Shown: positions 41,910 through 51,835, counted from the stretch's first letter. The stretch: DNA of 64,000 bases from Gp6-AA40 sp035649635 (GCA_035649635.1 DASRJE010000209.1:22488-86487); one strand, 5' to 3'. Numbers and translations: made by a program. Notes: generated by a model not told the origin, from the letters alone.

Positions 41910-43534
41910 TCGCACGGCGTATCGACACGAAAGCGCGAACCGCGTTGCTCGCGGTGGTTCTGGGATCAGGTCTCGTCACGGCGCAAGACAGGGCGCCATC
42001 AGGCTTGACGTCGCAGGAGATCGCCCAGGGCTACAAGACGCCGACGCGTTGGCCAACGTACTCCGGTGACTACACCGGGCAGCGGCACACGCCGCTCACC
42101 CAGATCACTCCGGCCAACGCTCATCGCCTCAGCGCGCAGTGGACGTTTCAAACCGGAATCATTCCGCGCCGGGGTTACGAGGGAACTCCGCTCGTCGTGG
42201 ATGGGGTCATGTATCTCACGGGTCCGTTCAATACCGCGTGGGCCGTCGACGCGCGCACTGGAAGGCAGTTCTGGCGTTATCGCCGCGATCTGCCAAACGA
42301 CCTGACTTACGGTGCCGTCTCACCGGTCAATCGCGGAATGGGTCTCCTGGGTAACCGGTTGTTCCTCCCGACCGCCGACGCGCATCTCGTTGCGCTCGAC
42401 ACGGCAAGCGGGAACGTCGTCTGGGACACGGTGCTCGCTGACTACAAGATCGGCTACGCGGCAACGGCGGCGCCCCTGGTCGTCAAAGACAAGGTCATTG
42501 TCGGCATCTCGGGCGGTGATTTTCCGACGCGAGGATTTCTCGACGCCTACGATCCGCAGACCGGCAAGCGACTCTGGCGGTTCTACACCGTTCCCGGGCC
42601 TGGCGAGCCAGGAAGCGACACCTGGCCAGGCGCGGATGTGATGGCTCGTGGCGGCGGTGCGACGTGGGTGACCGGAGTCTACGACCCCGAGCTGAATCTT
42701 CTGTATTGGGGTACTGGAAATCCGAACCCGTTGTATTACGGCGAGGATCGCAAGGGCACCAACCTGTACACGGCATCGATCGTTGCGATCGACGCGGACA
42801 CAGGAACACTCAAGTGGTACCACCAGTTCACGCCACACGACACGCATGACTGGGACTCGAATCATGTCCCCGTGCTCGCCGAACTGCCGATCGCTGGGCA
42901 GCAGCGCAAGGTCGTGATGGTGGCCAACCGGAATGGATTCTTCTACGTGTTCGACCGCGCGAACGGCAAGCTGCTGGTCGGCAAGCCGTTCAGCGATACC
43001 ACGTGGGCGCGTGAGCTCGACGCCAACGGCCACCCGATCGTGCTCAATGACGGAAGCAAAGGCTGCCTGCCGGATCAATGGGGCAGCACGAACCATATGC
43101 CAGCCTCCTACGACCCGGCGCGACGGCTCTTCTTCGTCACCGTGCGGGAGACGTGCGCCGCGTATTTACCCGTGAAAGAGGAAATCGTCCCTGGCCGCAT
43201 TTCGAACAGCGGAACGGTGCGGCGTGATGCCGATCGCAGCTACGGCGTGCTGCGAGCGATCGATCCGACCAACGTCGAACGGAAATGGGAATTCAAGTAC
43301 CCGACACCGACGATGGCGGGGACGATGTCGACGGCGTCGGGTGTGGTGTTTGCGGGCGACAACGAAGGCAACTTCATGGCGTTCGACGCCGCCACCGGGA
43401 AGAATCTCTGGTTCTACCCGACCGGCGCTCCCATCTGGGGCGCGGCAGCCATGAGCTTTATGCTCGACGGCCGACAGTACGTCGTCATTGGCTCGGGTAC
43501 AAACGTCACGGCGTTCGCCTTGCCGCCCTCGTAG
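41906..43534 (+). CDS. PQQ-dependent (quinoprotein) dehydrogenase
   Basis: The 542-residue exported protein (signal LLAVVLGSGLVTAQ) has eight-bladed quinoprotein signatures: WPTYSGDYTGQRHTPLTQI, repeated W-docking motifs (G-x-x-x-W-x-x-D) and GTGNPNPLYYG. HDTHDWDSN at 311-319 lies where the family's catalytic aspartate is found. The adjacent cysteine pair of methanol/ethanol dehydrogenases is not seen. It probably oxidises an alcohol or sugar in the periplasm and passes electrons to the co-translated cytochrome. The 3' end is convergent with an amidohydrolase, 11 bp apart. Confidence 0.93.
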   Translation: MIARRIDTKARTALLAVVLGSGLVTAQDRAPSGLTSQEIAQGYKTPTRWPTYSGDYTGQRHTPLTQITPANAHRLSAQWTFQTGIIPRRGYEGTPLVVDGVMYLTGPFNTAWAVDARTGRQFWRYRRDLPNDLTYGAVSPVNRGMGLLGNRLFLPTADAHLVALDTASGNVVWDTVLADYKIGYAATAAPLVVKDKVIVGISGGDFPTRGFLDAYDPQTGKRLWRFYTVPGPGEPGSDTWPGADVMARGGGATWVTGVYDPELNLLYWGTGNPNPLYYGEDRKGTNLYTASIVAIDADTGTLKWYHQFTPHDTHDWDSNHVPVLAELPIAGQQRKVVMVANRNGFFYVFDRANGKLLVGKPFSDTTWARELDANGHPIVLNDGSKGCLPDQWGSTNHMPASYDPARRLFFVTVRETCAAYLPVKEEIVPGRISNSGTVRRDADRSYGVLRAIDPTNVERKWEFKYPTPTMAGTMSTASGVVFAGDNEGNFMAFDAATGKNLWFYPTGAPIWGAAAMSFMLDGRQYVVIGSGTNVTAFALPPS

Positions 43535-43545
43535 AAAGAGAGGCG

Positions 43546-44772
43546 CTAGGGCGCGACATTCTTCAGAACTCGGCCGCCTTTCATGACGAACACCACGCGG
43601 CGCAGGGCTGTGATGTCCGTGAGTGGATCACCGTCGATGGCAATCAGATCGGCCTCGAATCCCGGTGCAATCACACCGATGGTGTCCTTCATTCCGAGTG
43701 CTTCGGCAGCGAGCGACGTTGCGCCGACGACGGCATCCATTGCAGGCTGACCGCCGGTCTGAACACGGTAAACAATCTCCCTGGCGTTCTGCCCGTGCGC
43801 GCCGGCGCCGGCGTCGGTGCCCATGACTAGTTTGAGGCCCTTCACTGCCAGCGCGCGCTTGAACATGGCAAGGCTTTGCGGCACGCCCTTCTCCATGAGT
43901 GCGAAGCCGGACTCGGTGAAGTTGCCAATACCCAGGTAGCGATCCTTGTGCTCGAGGTAATTCTGCAACAGAAGTCCAACGTTGGGCTCGAAGAAGACTC
44001 CCCGCGCAGCCATGAGTTCCAACGTGGCGTCAGTGACCTGCGTGCCGTGTGTGACGGCCCAGCAGCCTGCCATCACTGCCGCCCTCACGGCGGAGTCGGC
44101 ATGGGCATGGACCCACGTGCGCTTCCCGAGTTTCTTCGCTTCGTCACACGCCGCGTCGACCTGTGCCTGCGTCAACGACTGCCCGCCACCGTCGCGGATG
44201 CTCTTCGAGGCGAAGATCTTCACGACGTCCGCACCCTCGGCGACGACTTGCCGGACGAATTGCCGGATCTGATCTGGTGTGCCGGTGGTGTCGTCGACCG
44301 GCGCGATCGACGTCAGCAGTCGCGGTCCGGGCAACATCCCTCTCGAAATGGCGGCACGCAGCGGCACGTCCAGGCGCGCACCGATGCTTTGCGTGGTGGT
44401 GAACCCGTTGACGAGCATCGCGTACGCATTTTCCGCCTCGTACAGCATGGACTCTTCGGCGGTCTCGCCGTCGCTCGACGCCCGGCCGTTCTTGCCGAAG
44501 TGAGTGGCAATATGAACGTGAGTATCGATGAGCCCCGGCAGCACGGTGAGCCGGGACAAGTCATACGAGACGCGTGCACCGGAGGGCGGTCCAACGCTCT
44601 TGATTCTCGCGCCCTCGACCATCACGTTCACCGATCGCGACACACCGCCACGACCGTCAAGGAGTGTTCCCACTCGCAGGACAGTGTCCTGCGCGTGCAG
44701 TGGCGCGGAAACCGTCGTGACCAGCAGGCACGCGGCGAATCCGGCGGCGAGCACGTTCACTCTTGTTCTCAT
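43546..44772 (-). CDS. Exported amidohydrolase-superfamily hydrolase
   Basis: The 408-residue protein has a signal peptide (VLAAGFAACLLVTTVSA) and an amidohydrolase fold. H85-x-H87 (DTHVHIATHFG), K in ADVVKIFAS (bridging ligand candidate), WVHAHADSAVRAA, GVTHG-like AVTHGTQV and MGTDAGAGAHG complete the metal site. Similar to imidazolonepropionase/Xaa-Pro dipeptidase-type enzymes (ALLLRVGTLLDG-like start VLRVGTLLDG). Start ATG 44772 (MRTRVNV) is preferred. It lies 18 bp after the copper amine oxidase gene in the same direction. Substrate unknown. Confidence 0.85.
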   Translation of the reverse strand: MRTRVNVLAAGFAACLLVTTVSAPLHAQDTVLRVGTLLDGRGGVSRSVNVMVEGARIKSVGPPSGARVSYDLSRLTVLPGLIDTHVHIATHFGKNGRASSDGETAEESMLYEAENAYAMLVNGFTTTQSIGARLDVPLRAAISRGMLPGPRLLTSIAPVDDTTGTPDQIRQFVRQVVAEGADVVKIFASKSIRDGGGQSLTQAQVDAACDEAKKLGKRTWVHAHADSAVRAAVMAGCWAVTHGTQVTDATLELMAARGVFFEPNVGLLLQNYLEHKDRYLGIGNFTESGFALMEKGVPQSLAMFKRALAVKGLKLVMGTDAGAGAHGQNAREIVYRVQTGGQPAMDAVVGATSLAAEALGMKDTIGVIAPGFEADLIAIDGDPLTDITALRRVVFVMKGGRVLKNVAP

Positions 44773-44790
44773 ACAGCTACCCTGCACTCA

Positions 44791-46785
44791 TCATCGCTTC
44801 GGGAGATCGAGAGCCGGGTTCCGGTCGAAGAAGTCAAACGGCCGCAGCTCGAAGCTGTGCCACATGACTGGCATCACGGGCCAATCCTCCGCGCGCACTA
44901 GGTGATGCATCCCGATGGTGTGCCACAGCACGACGTCGGTCTGCTCGATGCGACGATTCGCTCGCGTCCATGCGGGCAGACCCTGACCCGGCGTGCTCAG
45001 GGTGGGGAAGTCGCCGGCGGCATATTTTTCCTGGGGCTGGTACGGTGTCACCCACAGGCTGTGATCGATGAAACCGGCTCGTCGCCGCGGGTAATCATCG
45101 GCCGCCAGGAGTGTTGACGCGGTCATACCCGGTACGAGCTGGTAGCTCGTCGGGTACCCGACATGATTCGTTCGCGTCGTGCTCACGACGCGCCAGAGCG
45201 CAGGTCTCTCCATGTCGACGTGCAGCATTCCCTCGCTCTCGGTCCGAGCCGTCGTCGCTTGCCGGACCCAGACGCTCCGGCGCGGATGATCGGCAGGCAG
45301 CGTCTTGGCCACGAGCCGGTCGGCAACGAAGCTGTTGGAAGCGCCATCCACATCGACGTCGAGCCGGAAGTTGAAGTAGTGATCGTGATTAACCGCGACC
45401 ACGTGCTTGTCGACGAAACGCCCGAAGGCATCCGGCGCTTCTCCGGCCGCGCGACTTTCTCCACTTGCTGAAGGCTGGTCGTTGGCCGTCGCGGCTACTG
45501 TTGTCTTCACCTCTGTGATGCCGGTCGCGCCCACGGCGACCTTGATCGCCCCGTCCTGCTGGAAGGTCCAGTCGAACACGTAGTCGTAGTTGCCGAGGAC
45601 CGCGGCGCTCCGCACGACCAGATCCCGCTTTCGCCGGCTCTCAGGCTCTTCTCCGAAATGCCTCCAGGCCATGTCGCCCGCCTCGCGCTCGAACAGGCAC
45701 AACACGTTGTTTACTGCCCTGGGGCGTCCTTGATCTCCGGCGACGAGTCCGTCGATGTAGACCGCATGATCCGGGCAGTCGAGTCCCGGCATCAGCGGCT
45801 TGGTCAACCCGCCAGCGTTGAACTCTCCCGCGTCGAGGAAATTCCGCTGATACCAGGTGAAGCTGGGATCCATGTACGGCACGAAGATCTCGGAGAGGCT
45901 GCCTTGATAGAGAACTGGACGACGCTGGTCGCCATCGCCGTACGTGACCGTCGAGATGACGGTGCCGGTTCGCTGATCGGATCGGACGTGGAAGCGCCAC
46001 TTCTGCCACTCGACCACGTGACCCTCGAGACGAAAGCCGGGGCCGAGGGGCTGATCGACACGAAGCGGACTCGGAACCTGGCGAGGCGTGCCGATCGACG
46101 CCGCATCGTAGTCGGCCGTCGTCGGAGCGATTGGAATATTCCCCTCGTCCACCACGCGCACCACTTGCTTTGCTGTGAGATCGACGACAGCCGTCAAGCC
46201 GGATATGCCGCGCGGCCAGGTGTTCCGAACGCCGCGCGGATCGGAGCAGGTAACGTTGGCGATGCGTTTTCCACGCTGTTCGTCGGTTCCGAAATAGCCT
46301 GGCGGGAGAGCCGAGCAGGTCAGGAACGTCAGGTCGGTGATGCCTCGCTTTTTCAGAGCCTCGATGAACGCAGGGTGCTTCTTGACCTCGGCCGTCATCG
46401 ACCCGTACTCCTCCGCGAGCCAGTTCGGCTGCATGTCACGGAGCTGCGTCCATGAGACAAGGCGTCGAGCGGCGACATCGACGATGGCTTCGTACGTCTG
46501 CGGCCCCTGGCGCACGAGCGCGGTGGCCTGTCGTGGAATGGTCGTTCCCTTCGACCAGTTCCAGACGAACTCTTTCGCCGGCTCGCTCAGGTTGACGATC
46601 GAGAAACGCGTGTCTGCGGTGATGTGACCGGCTTGTTGCAAGACCTCCAGGACCGCCCAGTATTCACTGAAGGTGAGGGGATCAAGAGGATGCTGGACGC
46701 TCTGCGCGGCAAGGGGCGAGGTGACGAGCCAGCAGGCGAGCGCAAGCCAGCGGGTGGGGACCGTGCGGAGCGTCGAATGTATCAT
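44791..46785 (-). CDS. Copper-containing amine oxidase
   Basis: The 664-residue exported protein (signal WLALACWLVTSPLAAQ) contains all active-site elements of the TPQ copper amine oxidases. The TPQ precursor is Y400 in G-N-Y-D-Y, the catalytic base is D318 in FLDAGEF, and the copper ligands are H467, H469 (VNHDHYFNF) and H628 (HHLVRAEDWPVMP). The product would oxidise primary amines to aldehydes, ammonia and hydrogen peroxide in the periplasm. GGAGATG precedes ATG 46785. It is paired with an amidohydrolase (18 bp gap). The absence of its substrate transporter nearby leaves physiology open. Confidence 0.93.
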   Translation of the reverse strand: MIHSTLRTVPTRWLALACWLVTSPLAAQSVQHPLDPLTFSEYWAVLEVLQQAGHITADTRFSIVNLSEPAKEFVWNWSKGTTIPRQATALVRQGPQTYEAIVDVAARRLVSWTQLRDMQPNWLAEEYGSMTAEVKKHPAFIEALKKRGITDLTFLTCSALPPGYFGTDEQRGKRIANVTCSDPRGVRNTWPRGISGLTAVVDLTAKQVVRVVDEGNIPIAPTTADYDAASIGTPRQVPSPLRVDQPLGPGFRLEGHVVEWQKWRFHVRSDQRTGTVISTVTYGDGDQRRPVLYQGSLSEIFVPYMDPSFTWYQRNFLDAGEFNAGGLTKPLMPGLDCPDHAVYIDGLVAGDQGRPRAVNNVLCLFEREAGDMAWRHFGEEPESRRKRDLVVRSAAVLGNYDYVFDWTFQQDGAIKVAVGATGITEVKTTVAATANDQPSASGESRAAGEAPDAFGRFVDKHVVAVNHDHYFNFRLDVDVDGASNSFVADRLVAKTLPADHPRRSVWVRQATTARTESEGMLHVDMERPALWRVVSTTRTNHVGYPTSYQLVPGMTASTLLAADDYPRRRAGFIDHSLWVTPYQPQEKYAAGDFPTLSTPGQGLPAWTRANRRIEQTDVVLWHTIGMHHLVRAEDWPVMPVMWHSFELRPFDFFDRNPALDLPKR

Positions 46786-46820
46786 CGCAACATCTCCGGA
46801 TTCAGCGTGGATATGCGGGT

Positions 46821-46838
46821 GTCCGGCTTCAGCCGGAC
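46821..46838. repeat. Extragenic palindrome
   Basis: GTCCGGC-TTCA-GCCGGAC, a 7-bp perfect stem, between the amine oxidase and the NarL-type regulator gene. The CCGGCTTCA core is the same as that of the 36-bp repeats at 4485-4628. Confidence 0.6.
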
Positions 46839-46967
46839 GTCGCCAATCAAACGCCGACACGAGGCGCCTGTCAATTTCGAATGTTGCACTCCTGGTTTTC
46901 CCAGGGAATAGTGACGCCCTGACCTGAGGCACCGCGGGAGGTCGCGCGCGTCGTGCCGCAGGTTGCG

Positions 46968-47603
46968 TTACTCGATGCGGATGATGCCGCGCCGGATCGC
47001 CTTGGCCACGGCGGCGGTGCGATCGTGCACGTCCAGCTTGGTGTAGATGTTCTTCACGTGCATGCCGGTCGTATCGGTGCTGATCCCGAGCGCTGCGGCG
47101 ATCTCCTTGTTGCGCATGCCCTCGGCCACGAGTTCCAGTACCTGCCGCTCGCGAACGCTCAACGTCGGCTGGCGCGCGCGCTCGTCGAGCGCCTGCTGGA
47201 TCTCGGGTGTCACCACCCGCCGGCCGGCGTGCACCTCGCGGATTACGTGGATGAGATCGTCGGAGATCGTGTCCTTGAGTACGTAACCCATCGCCCCAGC
47301 TTCGAACGCCCGATGAATGTCCTCGTCGCCGTGATACATCGTCAACACGATGATTCGTGCGGAGTGATCGATCTGCCGGATGCGTCGTGTCGCTTCGGGA
47401 CCGCTCGTGCCAGGAAGCTGCAGGTCCATCAGCGTGACATCGGGCCGGCTGGCCAGAAACTGGGCGACGGCCTGTTCGCCGTTGCTGGCTTCGGCGACTA
47501 CCTTCATGTCCGGTTGTACGCCGACGATCCGCGCGACGCCCTCGCGCATCAGGCGGTGGTCGTCAACGCACAGCACGCGAATGGGCCGGCTTGCTACAGC
47601 CAT
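46968..47603 (-). CDS. NarL/LuxR-type response regulator
   Basis: The 211-residue protein has a receiver with D14/D15, phospho-acceptor D60 (TLMDLQLPG) and GYVLKD. A LuxR helix-turn-helix follows (LSVRERQVLELVAEGMRNKEIAAALGIS; key parts). Partner of the propeller kinase, whose 3' end overlaps it by 10 bases (47594-47603). Start ATG 47603 lies inside the kinase coding end, so it is translationally coupled. The 182 bp after its start-side neighbour hold one palindrome and no gene. Targets unknown, possibly the amine oxidase gene downstream. Confidence 0.93.
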   Translation of the reverse strand: MAVASRPIRVLCVDDHRLMREGVARIVGVQPDMKVVAEASNGEQAVAQFLASRPDVTLMDLQLPGTSGPEATRRIRQIDHSARIIVLTMYHGDEDIHRAFEAGAMGYVLKDTISDDLIHVIREVHAGRRVVTPEIQQALDERARQPTLSVRERQVLELVAEGMRNKEIAAALGISTDTTGMHVKNIYTKLDVHDRTAAVAKAIRRGIIRIE

Positions 47604-50530
47604 TCGTTCGTCAGTTTCGCGACGGCGCGCACCGTCGTCCCTGTGCCCGGCACGCTCTCGATGCGCAGCTCGCCGCCCACGCGCTCGGCGCGCTCACGCA
47701 TAGTGATCAAACCGAAGTGCTCGTTCCCGTTGGGTGCGTTCGCCTGCGCGTGTGCGTCGAAGCCGCAGCCGTCGTCGACGATCGTGAGCGCGACCTTGCG
47801 GTCATCGTACAAGACGCTGAGGTCGATGTGCGTCGGGCGACCGTGGCGGATGGCGTTGGTTACGGCCTCCTGCGCGATGCGGAACAGTTGCAGGTCGACA
47901 TCTGGCGACGCGTCGCCCGGGCGGCGTCCGACGACGGCCACCGTTGGGCGGACACCGTGCCGAGTCTCGGTGTCGTCGGCGAGCTGCGCCAGCGATTCGG
48001 CGAGACGCGGCGTGCCCATAAGGGTGCGCCGCAGCTCGAGGATCGACTCGCGCGCATCGCGCACCGACCGATCGACCTGCCGGCGAATGCGGCGCAGTTC
48101 GGATGTGATGCCGTCTTCGCGTGACGGAACGCGCGTTGCCAGCGCCTCGAGCTCGGGACCGAGCGCGGCCAGGCTCTGAAGCAGCGTGTCGTGAATCTCG
48201 CGGCTCAAGCGCGTGCGCTCGGCAATCACGAGCGCGTAGCGTGCCCGCACGGCCCGGACGCGCAGCCTCGCGGCCGCGGCGGTCCCGCCGACGAGCACCG
48301 TGCCGAAGGCGATAAGAAACCAGCCGCTCAGATAGAAAGGCGGATCCACGGTAAACGGCCACACGAACGGCTCGGTCCACTGTCCGTCCTCGGTAGTGCT
48401 GAGGCGAAATCGATAGTCGCCAGTGCGCAGGACGTAGGTGGCGCGCCGCTCGTCCGCTTCGTACACCCAGTCGGCGTCAGCGCCTTCGAGCATGTGGCGG
48501 AAGCGCAGCTTCGACGAGAGGCCGAGGGCGGTGTAATCGATCTGCATCGTGCTGCCATTCGCGAACCGCCGGTCTGCCGCCGGGTCGACGGGCTCGCCGT
48601 TGACCGTGACGGCTTCGAGGCTCGGCGGCGATGCACGGTTCGTTTCGCGCAGTTGCCGCGGGTCGATGATCGTCATACTGGGACCGTTGGCAACCCAGAT
48701 CCGCCCCGCCAGGTCGCGCACGGCAGCGGCGCCGTTCTGCCACATCTGCGTGCCGGGCTGCAGTCCATCGCCTTCGTCGAAGAGGGTGTAGGCAAGACGG
48801 TGGTTGGGCTCTTTCTCGATCTTGTCCATCTCGCCAGCATGGAAGCGCATCAGCGCGGCTCCCGAGTGCACCCCCACCCACACGTAATCTTGGGCATCCT
48901 CGACCAGCATCGGGACGACGCCCGTGATGGGCGCATGCGCCGTGGTGACTGACGTAAAGCGATCGTGCAGGTAGCGGCTCACGCCGCCCGCCGTGGCGAA
49001 CCATACGGCGTCGTCGTTGCCCTGAACGATTTGCCACACCAGGCCGGGTGCGAGGCCGTCCCGCTCGGTCAGCGTGCGTACACGGCCGTGCTCGTGCAGG
49101 GCGACGCCGCCACCGCTGAAGCCCGCCCACACGCGGTCGTGCCGATCCGCGAGAATACTGCTGCACTGCCCGCCGGATTCTCCGGGCTGCCGATAGGGGA
49201 TGAGCGTGTTGCCGTTCCACGAGAGCACGCCGCGAGAGGCAGTACAGAGCCAGAGCGCATCCGCCGTTGTGGTGAGCCCGTTCACGCGGCTCGCCTGGAC
49301 GTCCGGTATGGGCTCCTTGATGAGACGGCCCATCGCGTGTCGGCCGACGGCGTCGTCGGTCGCCACCCACATCGCTCCCGATCGATCGGCGTGGAGGGCC
49401 CGCGTTTGAGAGACGGCGAATGACTGTCGGCCGCTGCCGGTGAGACGGTTCAGGGCTTGCGTTGTGGCGATCCAGATGCTGCCGTCGGCGGCGACTGCCG
49501 CGGTCCGCACGCCATCCTTGTTGAGACCGTCGAGCGGGCCCGCGGATTGGAACGTGTTCTCAGACAGGCGCAGCAGACCGCCGCGCATACCGACCCAGAT
49601 ATTGCCGTCGCGGTCGCGATAGAGCGCCCGGGGCGAGCCGCGCATGCGATGCTCGTAATCGACAGGCTCGAGCAGCGGGTGCGTGCCGGTCGGATTCGCG
49701 AGACGGAACAGGCCGCCGCTGAACGAAGCGACCAGCAACCCGCCGCGGCCGTCCGGAATGACGCGCCAGCCTGGTAGCGGGAGGCGAATTCGTGGGTCGA
49801 GGCGGAGGGGGCTCGACGTGTCGAGCCTCGTGATGATCCTCGTGCGGTTCGTGACCCACAGGTTGCCCGCGTCGTCTTCTACCAGACTGTCGACGTAGGT
49901 GGCCGTGCTGTCAACGAGGTGCAGCTGTTTGCCGTCGTGGCGATAAAGGCCGCGCGCGGCCCCGACCCACACGCGGCCGGCGCGATCCTCGTAGACACTG
50001 AACGCCTGCTCGCCATCGTAGCCGTCGGCATTGGTCACGGGCGACCAGTGGTCGCCTGCGTAGTGGAAGAGCCCGTCATTGGTTGCCGCCCACAGCGTGC
50101 CGCGTCGATCCTCGAGGAGCGCGTTGACGCCGGACGGTGCACCGTTGGTGGGGGAATAACTCGTGATGCCCCCACGATCGATCCGAGCCACGCCTCCGTC
50201 GCCGTTGAAGGCGACCCACACGCCACCCTGCGAGGAACCAGCGAGAGCGGCAACCGAGCGGGCTGGCAGACCGCTGCTGCCGCCTGGCGTCCACCGTTGA
50301 AAGCGAGTGCCGTCGAATCGGACGAGACCGTCTGGCGTGCCGAGCCAGAGATAGCCCTCGAGGTCCTGCGCGATTGCGAGCACGTCGCCGGACTGTTCGT
50401 TGGACCACGCGGCAAGCGCGTAACGTATCGTGGGTGCGGTGTCGGCGCCGGCACTGACGACAGCCGGCAGGGTGCAGCTCGAGAGCGCCAGCGATAGCGC
50501 GCCGATCCGTCGAACGATGGTCAGCGGCAT
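47594..50530 (-). CDS. Sensor histidine kinase with periplasmic two-component propeller
   Basis: The 978-residue hybrid-type sensor has a signal/anchor (LSLALSSCTLPAVVSAG), then a Reg_prop beta-propeller array of about 600 residues (for example QDLEGYLWLGTPDGLVRFDG, DRRGTLWAATNDGLFHY). A Y_Y_Y domain follows at about 665-725, then a TM helix at about 745-765 (GWFLIAFGTVLVGGTAAAA). A HisKA_3/HATPase kinase core carries H in LSREIHDTLLQSLAALG. It is coupled to the NarL-type regulator. This sensor type typically detects polysaccharides or peptides in the periplasm. No receiver domain is fused. Start ATG 50530; ribosome binding site weak. Confidence 0.92.
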   Translation of the reverse strand: MPLTIVRRIGALSLALSSCTLPAVVSAGADTAPTIRYALAAWSNEQSGDVLAIAQDLEGYLWLGTPDGLVRFDGTRFQRWTPGGSSGLPARSVAALAGSSQGGVWVAFNGDGGVARIDRGGITSYSPTNGAPSGVNALLEDRRGTLWAATNDGLFHYAGDHWSPVTNADGYDGEQAFSVYEDRAGRVWVGAARGLYRHDGKQLHLVDSTATYVDSLVEDDAGNLWVTNRTRIITRLDTSSPLRLDPRIRLPLPGWRVIPDGRGGLLVASFSGGLFRLANPTGTHPLLEPVDYEHRMRGSPRALYRDRDGNIWVGMRGGLLRLSENTFQSAGPLDGLNKDGVRTAAVAADGSIWIATTQALNRLTGSGRQSFAVSQTRALHADRSGAMWVATDDAVGRHAMGRLIKEPIPDVQASRVNGLTTTADALWLCTASRGVLSWNGNTLIPYRQPGESGGQCSSILADRHDRVWAGFSGGGVALHEHGRVRTLTERDGLAPGLVWQIVQGNDDAVWFATAGGVSRYLHDRFTSVTTAHAPITGVVPMLVEDAQDYVWVGVHSGAALMRFHAGEMDKIEKEPNHRLAYTLFDEGDGLQPGTQMWQNGAAAVRDLAGRIWVANGPSMTIIDPRQLRETNRASPPSLEAVTVNGEPVDPAADRRFANGSTMQIDYTALGLSSKLRFRHMLEGADADWVYEADERRATYVLRTGDYRFRLSTTEDGQWTEPFVWPFTVDPPFYLSGWFLIAFGTVLVGGTAAAARLRVRAVRARYALVIAERTRLSREIHDTLLQSLAALGPELEALATRVPSREDGITSELRRIRRQVDRSVRDARESILELRRTLMGTPRLAESLAQLADDTETRHGVRPTVAVVGRRPGDASPDVDLQLFRIAQEAVTNAIRHGRPTHIDLSVLYDDRKVALTIVDDGCGFDAHAQANAPNGNEHFGLITMRERAERVGGELRIESVPGTGTTVRAVAKLTNEWL

Positions 50531-50545
50531 ACGTGGTGTCGAAGT

Positions 50546-51835
50546 TTACCTCGCGGATGCAGGCCAGGGCGTGCCCTGGTACTGCGTAGTCACCGGTCCC
50601 AGACCTTTATACGTGAACTTCTGGATGCGCTTTCCGTCGTAAGTCTCGGTCGTATAGATGTTGCCTTGCGAATCAGTGGCGATGTTGTGCACGCCATGCC
50701 ACTGGCCTGGCTGACGGCCACCCTCGCCGAACGCCGTCAACACCTCGAGCGTGTCGCGCCGCAGGATGTGAATGAGCGAGTTCTCGCCGTCCGCGACGTA
50801 CAGGAACGTCTGCTGAGGATCGCTGGAAAAAGCCATGTCCCACACGGAGCCGGCATTCATCGTGTTGGGCAGGATGAGTTTTTCCTTCACGAACTTTCCG
50901 TCCTTCGTGAACACCTGCAGACGATCGCCCTGTCGATCACACACATACACCAGGTCGTCCTTCGAGATGATGACGCAGTGCACGGGGTTGCGGAACTGCT
51001 TCTGTGGAGGCGCACCCGGATCGTGCGCCGCGCCGCGATCGGCGGGCTGCGCGGCGTTTGCGTTGCCGCGGTGCGGGTTCAGCGGGCCCAGCACAGGAGT
51101 ATCGTCCGGCTTGTTGCCGTACGCGCCCCACACGCGTTTGAATTGGCCGGTATCCGCATCGAGCACGACGACGCGGTGATTGACGTATCCGTCGGACACG
51201 TAGGCCTCGTTGGTCTTCGGGTCGACCACGACCTTTGTCGGGTGGCCGAAGTTCTCCATGTCCAGGCTATTGGGATCGTTGATCGGGCGCGCGGCCCCGC
51301 CACGAAGGCGTGCGCCTTTCTTCCCGACCTGCATCACGAATTTACCGTCCATCGTGTACTTCAGAATCTGTGAATCACCTCCGCCACCTCCGGCCAGCCA
51401 CACATTGTTCTTATGGTCGATGTGGATGCCGTGCTCCTGGTCCATCCACGGATCGTTCGCTCCAGGTCCCCAGCGACGAAGCAGGTTGCCCTTCTGATCG
51501 AACTCGAGGACCAGCGGCGCAGTCGCGCAGCACACCTCGCTGAAGGGCGGTTTCATTTCAAGACCTTTGATGGTGTTCGGGTTGTCACCGCGATGAACCA
51601 TCCAGACGTGATCCTGTACGTCGACCCACACACCTACTGACGCTCCGAGGACCCAATGATTGGGTAGCGGCTTCGGCCAGAAAGGATCGACCTCGAACAT
51701 CGGAGCCTGGACGGCGCCGCGGCTTTGGGCAGCCACCTCGGAGCGGAGCAGACGCGGACCAAGTCCGAGCCCAACGCTCAGCACGAGCAACCCTGCACCA
51801 ATCGCGACGTGCCGCATCCGATGTGAAGGTGTCAT
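50546..51835 (-). CDS. Secreted NHL-repeat beta-propeller protein
   Basis: The 429-residue protein has a signal peptide (VAIGAGLLVLSVGLGLG) and NHL blades: GVWVDVQDHVWMVHRG, GIHIDHKNNVWLAGGGG, KVVVDPKTNEAYVSDGYVNHRVVV, CVIISKDDLVYVCDRQGDRLQVF and NIATDSQGNIYTTETYDGKRIQKF; only key parts are given. The opening VDPFWPKPLPNHWVLGASVGV matches the long NHL protein's ASWPPKLPNNWVLGQTPGV, so both belong to one paralogous group. GAGGAA precedes ATG 51835. Divergent from the second TonB receptor. Confidence 0.87.
   Translation of the reverse strand: MTPSHRMRHVAIGAGLLVLSVGLGLGPRLLRSEVAAQSRGAVQAPMFEVDPFWPKPLPNHWVLGASVGVWVDVQDHVWMVHRGDNPNTIKGLEMKPPFSEVCCATAPLVLEFDQKGNLLRRWGPGANDPWMDQEHGIHIDHKNNVWLAGGGGGDSQILKYTMDGKFVMQVGKKGARLRGGAARPINDPNSLDMENFGHPTKVVVDPKTNEAYVSDGYVNHRVVVLDADTGQFKRVWGAYGNKPDDTPVLGPLNPHRGNANAAQPADRGAAHDPGAPPQKQFRNPVHCVIISKDDLVYVCDRQGDRLQVFTKDGKFVKEKLILPNTMNAGSVWDMAFSSDPQQTFLYVADGENSLIHILRRDTLEVLTAFGEGGRQPGQWHGVHNIATDSQGNIYTTETYDGKRIQKFTYKGLGPVTTQYQGTPWPASAR

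Noticed and set aside
46786..46932. N-terminal extension of the copper amine oxidase
   Set aside because: It contains a palindrome and no signal; ATG 46785 has GGAGATG and a proper signal peptide.
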